64,000 bases of DNA from UBA1724 sp051884615 (lineage in GTDB: Bacteria > Verrucomicrobiota > Lentisphaeria > Oligosphaerales > Oligosphaeraceae): positions 1-64,000 of the forward strand of contig JBJEVT010000013.1 in the NCBI GenBank assembly GCA_051884615.1, written 5' to 3'. The position numbers were made by a program, and so were the translations under genes. The notes beneath the pieces are model-generated. The model was not told the origin of the DNA and did not search any database. It was given only the letters and a program-made list of their open reading frames with translations. This document shows positions 59,804-64,000 of the stretch, one piece after another (positions within the stretch are counted from its first letter, which is position 1; each line of letters opens with the position of its first letter).

Positions 59804-61474
59804 ATGGGAACGTGTCTGAATCCCGGGGACCGGGTTTCCCGGTATCGCATCGAGGAGCTTTTGAATGACGGGGCCTATGCGGTGGCCTACCGGGCGACGG
59901 ACACCACCGACGCGGGGCGTCCCGCCGTCTTCCTGAAGCAGTACAAAAGCCCCTCGGTGCGCTCCGGCTGGTATCGGGGGTACATTGCCTACGAGGAGGA
60001 GATCCGGTATCGCATCGAGACGGGCCGCCTGACGGAAAAGACCTGCCGTTTCCTGGATTTCTTCGAGAGCCGGGACGCCGGCCAGCGGGGCTACTACCAG
60101 GTCTTCGAGTATATGGAGCGGGGAAGGGACCTCGCCGCCCAGCTGGAGGATCCCGCCTTCCGCTGGGAACAGCGGTGGACCTTCGCCAAGCTGATGCTCT
60201 CCACGCTCCACCAGCTCCACGAGGCGGGGATTGTCCATTGCGACCTGAAGCCGGAGAATCTCTATCTGGTGGAGAGCCCGGCCCTTTCCACCGGCTACCG
60301 CCTGAAGGTCATCGATTTCGACCACTCCGTGCTGGACGACCGGGAGGCCCCCTGGAAGGGCTATGAAAGCTATGCCGGCACCCCGGGCTATCTCTCCCCG
60401 GAACATCTGCGGGGAGAGTGTCCCGTGAAGGCCTCCGACGTCTTCACCGCCTCCCTGATTCTCCATGAGCTTCTGTGCCAGGAAGGCCATCCCTACTCCC
60501 AGGGGGACCCCGACGCCTACCAACAGCAAGTGCTGGGCTATGCCGCCCCCATGCCCGTGCTGCGGCAAAGCACGGGAAAGCCGGAGGACGACCAGGAGGT
60601 GGCGGCCCTGCTGCACCGATGCCTGGACCCCGATCCCGGGCGGCGCCCCACCATGAAGGAGTTGCACCAGGCCCTGCTGCAGGCGGGCAAGGGGACGATG
60701 CGTTCCCTGCCGCCACCCTCCGCTCCCTCGCCCCGGGAGGGAGCGCCGACGATGCCGGAGGCCAGGCCCTGGCCGCCGACCCTCTCTTCCGAAGAGAAGA
60801 ATGTCGCCCGCCCCCAGGATGGCCCCGTGCCCCTGCGCCGCCGCCCCATCTCCCCGGCGGATCCCTCCGCCTCCCCGCCCCCTCGCATGCATGACGTCGT
60901 GAAGATGGTGGATTCCCCGCCGTTGAGGGAAAGCGCCCCGCCTCCCCGGCGTTTCTCCCCGGTGCCCATGCCTCCCCCGGAAGGGGGCTCTGTCCCGGAA
61001 CCGCCGGTGGCGCCCGCCTCCCCGAACCGGATTCGGCGTCTGCCGGTGGAGCCGGAGATGCCCACGCCTGCCGTCGTCCCCTCGGAGGTGGTCTACGCCG
61101 AGGAGAAGGTCCCCCAAACGCCCCGGGAGGAACCCCGGGAGACGGGGCTGCTGCTGACGGGGCCGGATGGCCGGAGCGTCCCTCTGCATCTCTCCACTCC
61201 CGTGGGCAAACGCTTCATGGGACGCTTCGGAGAGGATGCCCGATACTATTCCGAACTGCAATACACCCTCTATCCCGAGGGGGGACAGTGGCATGTCGCC
61301 CCCAATCCGGCGGCACAGAACCAGACTCTCCTCAATGGCCGCCCCCTGGTGGCTCCGCAGACCCTGCGGAACGGGGATGTGCTCTGCGTGGGAAACTATG
61401 CCAAGGGCATTGAGAAGCTTCCCCTGGTCGTCTCCCGGGCGGGAGGCGACAGCGCCGGGGAGCCCCGTCCATGA
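59804..61474 (+). CDS. Hanks-type Ser/Thr protein kinase with FHA-like C-terminal domain
   Basis: A 556-residue cytoplasmic kinase. The N-lobe is YRIEELLNDGAYAVAYRA with the ATP Lys near residue 45. The catalytic loop is HCDLKPEN (H145-D147), and the metal loop is DFD (171-173) where most kinases have DFG. A Pro-rich linker of about 150 residues (about 300-445) leads to an FHA-like beta domain (about 455-545, with LLNGRPL and LRNGDVLCVG), which would bind phosphothreonine. GGGAGG precedes the ATG. It overlaps the phosphatase gene by 4 bases. Confidence 0.88.
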   Translation: MGTCLNPGDRVSRYRIEELLNDGAYAVAYRATDTTDAGRPAVFLKQYKSPSVRSGWYRGYIAYEEEIRYRIETGRLTEKTCRFLDFFESRDAGQRGYYQVFEYMERGRDLAAQLEDPAFRWEQRWTFAKLMLSTLHQLHEAGIVHCDLKPENLYLVESPALSTGYRLKVIDFDHSVLDDREAPWKGYESYAGTPGYLSPEHLRGECPVKASDVFTASLILHELLCQEGHPYSQGDPDAYQQQVLGYAAPMPVLRQSTGKPEDDQEVAALLHRCLDPDPGRRPTMKELHQALLQAGKGTMRSLPPPSAPSPREGAPTMPEARPWPPTLSSEEKNVARPQDGPVPLRRRPISPADPSASPPPRMHDVVKMVDSPPLRESAPPPRRFSPVPMPPPEGGSVPEPPVAPASPNRIRRLPVEPEMPTPAVVPSEVVYAEEKVPQTPREEPRETGLLLTGPDGRSVPLHLSTPVGKRFMGRFGEDARYYSELQYTLYPEGGQWHVAPNPAAQNQTLLNGRPLVAPQTLRNGDVLCVGNYAKGIEKLPLVVSRAGGDSAGEPRP

Positions 61475-62517
61475 GGCTCTCCGCTCCCGCCTATCACGAA
61501 GTGCCCTTCCCGGTGGAGGAGGTCGTGGCCTCCCTCCGCCAATCCCCGGCTCTCCCGGAACGCCCCTGGACGCAGAACACCCCCGCGGAAGAGGCTCCGC
61601 TGGTGGAATTCGCCGGCGAACCCCGCGGCCCCGTCTTCTTTCTGGGGGATGTCCATGGGGACCGCATGGCGCTGGAGGGGGTGCTGGCCGCCATTCGCTC
61701 CCTGGCTCCCCAGGGCGGGCGCATCGTGGTTCTGGGGGATGTGGTGGACCGGGGGGAGGACTCCCTGGCCTGTCTGCTGCGCCTTCGCCAAGGCATGGAG
61801 GACGCCCGTTTTCCCGTGACGCTGCTGCTGGGGGACCATGAGGAGGCGTTGTCCTGGCGGGAGGAGCAGGGGGGGCTGGTCTCCTCGGTGACCTGCTCCA
61901 ATTTCGCCCGGGAGCTCCGGGAGATCCCCGGTGCCCGGGAATGGGGATCCGCCCTGGTGGCGTGGCTTCAACGCCAGCCCCGCCTCCTCTTCCTCCCCTC
62001 CGGACTTTTTGCGGCCCACGGCGGCGTGCCCCAGCAGGACCTCCTCCCCCGGCTGACCTCCCGCCAAAGCCTCTCCGAACCGCAGATTCTTCAGGATTTC
62101 CTGTGGAACCGGTTGACGGACGCCCGCCGGAAACGCCCTTCCCGGGGTAGCCGGGGAATGGATTTCGGTCGGGAGAATCTCCTGGAGTTCTGCCGCCAGG
62201 CGGGGAGCTTCCTGGACGCCCCGCCCCGGCTTCTGCTTTGCGGACATCAGCATCCCTTCGCGGGATGGCAGTGGGTGCCTGCCGGGGAAAACGCGCAGGC
62301 CCCGGAGGCCGCCGCCCTCTGCCTGCATACCTCCTTCCAGCGGGTGCCCATCCCCGGGGAGAACCCCCTGGGGACGCCCTGCTTCGCCCGCTATCTCCCC
62401 GGGAATTGCCGAAAGGAGGGGGAGGAGGCATTGACGGTCTACGGCCTTCTGCCTCCCCCGGAGAGCCTGTGGCCGGCCCTGCGCCATGAGGAAGACCGGG
62501 AAGGAGGGCGTCCATGA
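61471..62517 (+). CDS. PPP-family (calcineurin-like) protein phosphatase
   Basis: A 348-residue metallophosphatase. The metal motifs are GDVHGD (59-64), GDVVDRG (D90) and GDHEE (121-125), the last with Asp in place of the usual Asn of GNHE. A late CGHQHP supplies another ligand. It is likely to reverse phosphorylation by the upstream kinase, since the genes overlap by 4 bases. It has no membrane segment. The Asn-to-Asp change leaves activity open. Confidence 0.85.
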   Translation: MRLSAPAYHEVPFPVEEVVASLRQSPALPERPWTQNTPAEEAPLVEFAGEPRGPVFFLGDVHGDRMALEGVLAAIRSLAPQGGRIVVLGDVVDRGEDSLACLLRLRQGMEDARFPVTLLLGDHEEALSWREEQGGLVSSVTCSNFARELREIPGAREWGSALVAWLQRQPRLLFLPSGLFAAHGGVPQQDLLPRLTSRQSLSEPQILQDFLWNRLTDARRKRPSRGSRGMDFGRENLLEFCRQAGSFLDAPPRLLLCGHQHPFAGWQWVPAGENAQAPEAAALCLHTSFQRVPIPGENPLGTPCFARYLPGNCRKEGEEALTVYGLLPPPESLWPALRHEEDREGGRP

Positions 62518-63992
62518 GCGGCGCCCGGAAGACGGAATCCCTGCTGCGAGTCTGTCAGCGGGGAGAGGAGGTGGGCCCCCTGACCTTGTGGGATTTGGCA
62601 TGGCTGAACCAGAAGGGATACCTCCACGACGAGGACACGGTGGCGCGTCAGGGGGACGGCGCCTCCCTGGGAAGCGTGTACGACGTGGTGAACCAGGGGC
62701 TGGCCGATGGCCTCGCCCTGCCCATGAATCCCTTTTCTGTCACCTGCATGGTCTGCGGCACGCCCTTCACCGCCCAGGATGTGGAAACTCCCGCCTGGTG
62801 CCCCGACTGCGGCGAGGAGATCTCCCCCGAGGAATTGCGGCGGCAGGTGCGCCAACGCCCGCGGCGAAGATTCGTGCTGGGGGGACGCCGCCTGGCCACC
62901 ATGAATGGCCATGAATGGATGACCCTGCTGTCGGAGCATCCGGAATATGCCCCTTTGGCCCGGTGGGAACGGCTTCGGGGAGAGGACTGGTGCCGCCTTC
63001 TGCGGGCGCAGCCCGCCTTGCTTCCCCATTGCCAATGGTGGACGCTCTCCCGGGAGCAGTGGACTCTGCTGGTGGAGGAGAAGGTGGTTCCCCGGGAATG
63101 GGCGGAGTTCGCCAATCTGTCTCCCCAGGAGCAGATTGCCCAGTTGAAGCGCAATGGCGACCGGGATTTCCTGGCTTCCTACGACCGGTTCACCCAGACG
63201 CAGTGGTGGGATTTGCTGTCGGCGCGCCCGGAGCTGGCGGCCGCCCGCAAGGAGTGGCGGCGTTTCTGCACCCCGGCGGTCTGTCTGCGCCTGATGGGGG
63301 ATCCCGCCGTTCCCCGGGCCTGGAAAGCCCGGATGCCCGGGGAGGAGTTGTCGGGCCAGGAATGGCTTTCCCTGCTGGATCAAGATCCCTCCCTGGGGGA
63401 GTTTTGCCCCTGGAAGAGCCTGGTGCGGGCCATCCAGCAGTGGATGCCCCAGCCGGGCAGAGGGGAGAGCCGGGATTGCCGGGAGAGCCATCCCCGTCTC
63501 TGGGCGCAGCGGCAGACCCTCTGGCAGGCTTGCGGAACGACGGCCATGTCCCTTCTTTCCCGAAAACAGCTTTGGCTCCTGGGAGACTTTTTGGGATGGG
63601 AATCCTGGATTCCTTTGGAAGATACTCCGAAGGAAGAACTTATGGAATTATTGGCGGCCCATCCGGATTATGGGGATCTCCGGGGGCTTTGGAGCATGGT
63701 CTCCCCCAAGGATGTCCTGGGGCTCCTCCAGCGCAATCCCACTCTGGTCAACCGGCTCCCCCTGGAAGCCAGGGACGTTCCCCGGGAGCTCTGGGACAGC
63801 CTCTTCCGCGCCGTCCAGGGGAATCCCCCGGAGGAGGAGCGCCTGGCAAAGCTCTGCCCCCTGAATTGGGAGGATGTGCTGGAGCTGAACGACCGGGGCA
63901 TCCCCCTGCTGCGCCGGCGAATCCTGGGAAAGCTGGGGACGGTTGTGGCGGGGGCGGTGGTGGTGCTTCTTCTGTTGCTGGCGTCCTGCTGA
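62514..63992 (+). CDS. GYF-like, zinc-ribbon and 24-residue-repeat protein with C-terminal membrane anchor
   Basis: A 492-residue protein. Residues about 10-60 resemble a GYF_2-type module (GEEVGPLTLWDLAWL). CMVCGTPF and CPDCGEE (about 78-105) form a zinc ribbon. From about residue 125 there are tandem repeats with a 24-residue period, W-x-x-LL-x-x-x-P then W-x-x-L near position 17. The last 18 residues are a hydrophobic helix, so the protein is probably tail-anchored with its domains in the cytoplasm. It overlaps the phosphatase gene by 4 bases and ends just before the window edge. Function is unknown; a membrane scaffold or kinase substrate is inferred. Confidence 0.75.
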   Translation: MSGARKTESLLRVCQRGEEVGPLTLWDLAWLNQKGYLHDEDTVARQGDGASLGSVYDVVNQGLADGLALPMNPFSVTCMVCGTPFTAQDVETPAWCPDCGEEISPEELRRQVRQRPRRRFVLGGRRLATMNGHEWMTLLSEHPEYAPLARWERLRGEDWCRLLRAQPALLPHCQWWTLSREQWTLLVEEKVVPREWAEFANLSPQEQIAQLKRNGDRDFLASYDRFTQTQWWDLLSARPELAAARKEWRRFCTPAVCLRLMGDPAVPRAWKARMPGEELSGQEWLSLLDQDPSLGEFCPWKSLVRAIQQWMPQPGRGESRDCRESHPRLWAQRQTLWQACGTTAMSLLSRKQLWLLGDFLGWESWIPLEDTPKEELMELLAAHPDYGDLRGLWSMVSPKDVLGLLQRNPTLVNRLPLEARDVPRELWDSLFRAVQGNPPEEERLAKLCPLNWEDVLELNDRGIPLLRRRILGKLGTVVAGAVVVLLLLLASC

Positions 63993-64000
63993 TTCTGGCA

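Overview
The window is about 64 kb of GC-rich bacterial chromosome with one 100-base run of N, so it is a draft or metagenome-derived scaffold. The gene content points to the PVC superphylum, most likely Lentisphaeria (Victivallis-like, gut-associated). The signs are a DUF1559-type pseudopilin with an FTLIE start and an H-X9-DG motif, an Akkermansia-like (Amuc_1098/1100-type) type IV pilus operon, and many glycosidases for fucose, rhamnose and galactose. This taxonomic call is inferred from protein character, not from rRNA. No rRNA, tRNA or CRISPR was seen.

Layout. 1-8.0 kb (+): end of an ABC exporter, a stand-alone AICAR transformylase, a topoisomerase IV A-type subunit with a long KPEEP tail, an outer-membrane protein and an MFS transporter. 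8.3-17.3 kb (+): a carbohydrate locus with a GH29 fucosidase, a pseudopilin, a GntR/LacI-type regulator and a 1783-residue GH42-like protein. 17.3-19.1 kb (-): folC and a phasin-like protein, then an orphan RelB/DinJ antitoxin (+) and a repeat-bearing spacer. 19.9-31.9 kb (-): a six-hairpin glycosidase, a GH78 rhamnosidase, homoserine dehydrogenase, panD, argG, two alkylation-repair genes, an ADP-ribosylglycohydrolase, rlmB and a Gfo/Idh oxidoreductase. 32.1-35.7 kb (+): a canonical GH78 rhamnosidase and an MFS transporter. 35.7-47.3 kb (-): galactokinase, ffh, a five-gene type IV pilus operon and an ABC1/UbiB kinase.

47.6-58.4 kb is an inserted defence island. On the minus strand it runs YgjP-like metallopeptidase, hsdR, hsdM, a DUF4062/HATPase protein and hsdS. 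A second, convergent hsdS-like gene lacks an obvious start codon, and beside it lies a decayed Mpi-type serine invertase. The two hsdS genes share a perfect 30-bp inverted repeat exactly between their two target-recognition halves, so inversion would swap the second recognition domain. The hsdS segment is strikingly AT-rich compared with its surroundings. The HATPase gene carries a 12-bp tandem repeat (TTQA) that coincides with the assembly gap.

59.0-64.0 kb (+) is a tightly coupled four-gene signalling cassette: vWA protein, Ser/Thr kinase with an FHA-like tail, PPP-type phosphatase, and a GYF-like/zinc-ribbon/24-residue-repeat protein with a C-terminal membrane anchor. Together with the switchable type I system and its DUF4062 partner, this is the best candidate here for undescribed biology. 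A genome-style feature also stands out: most housekeeping genes lack a Shine-Dalgarno sequence and are preceded by a pyrimidine-rich leader instead.
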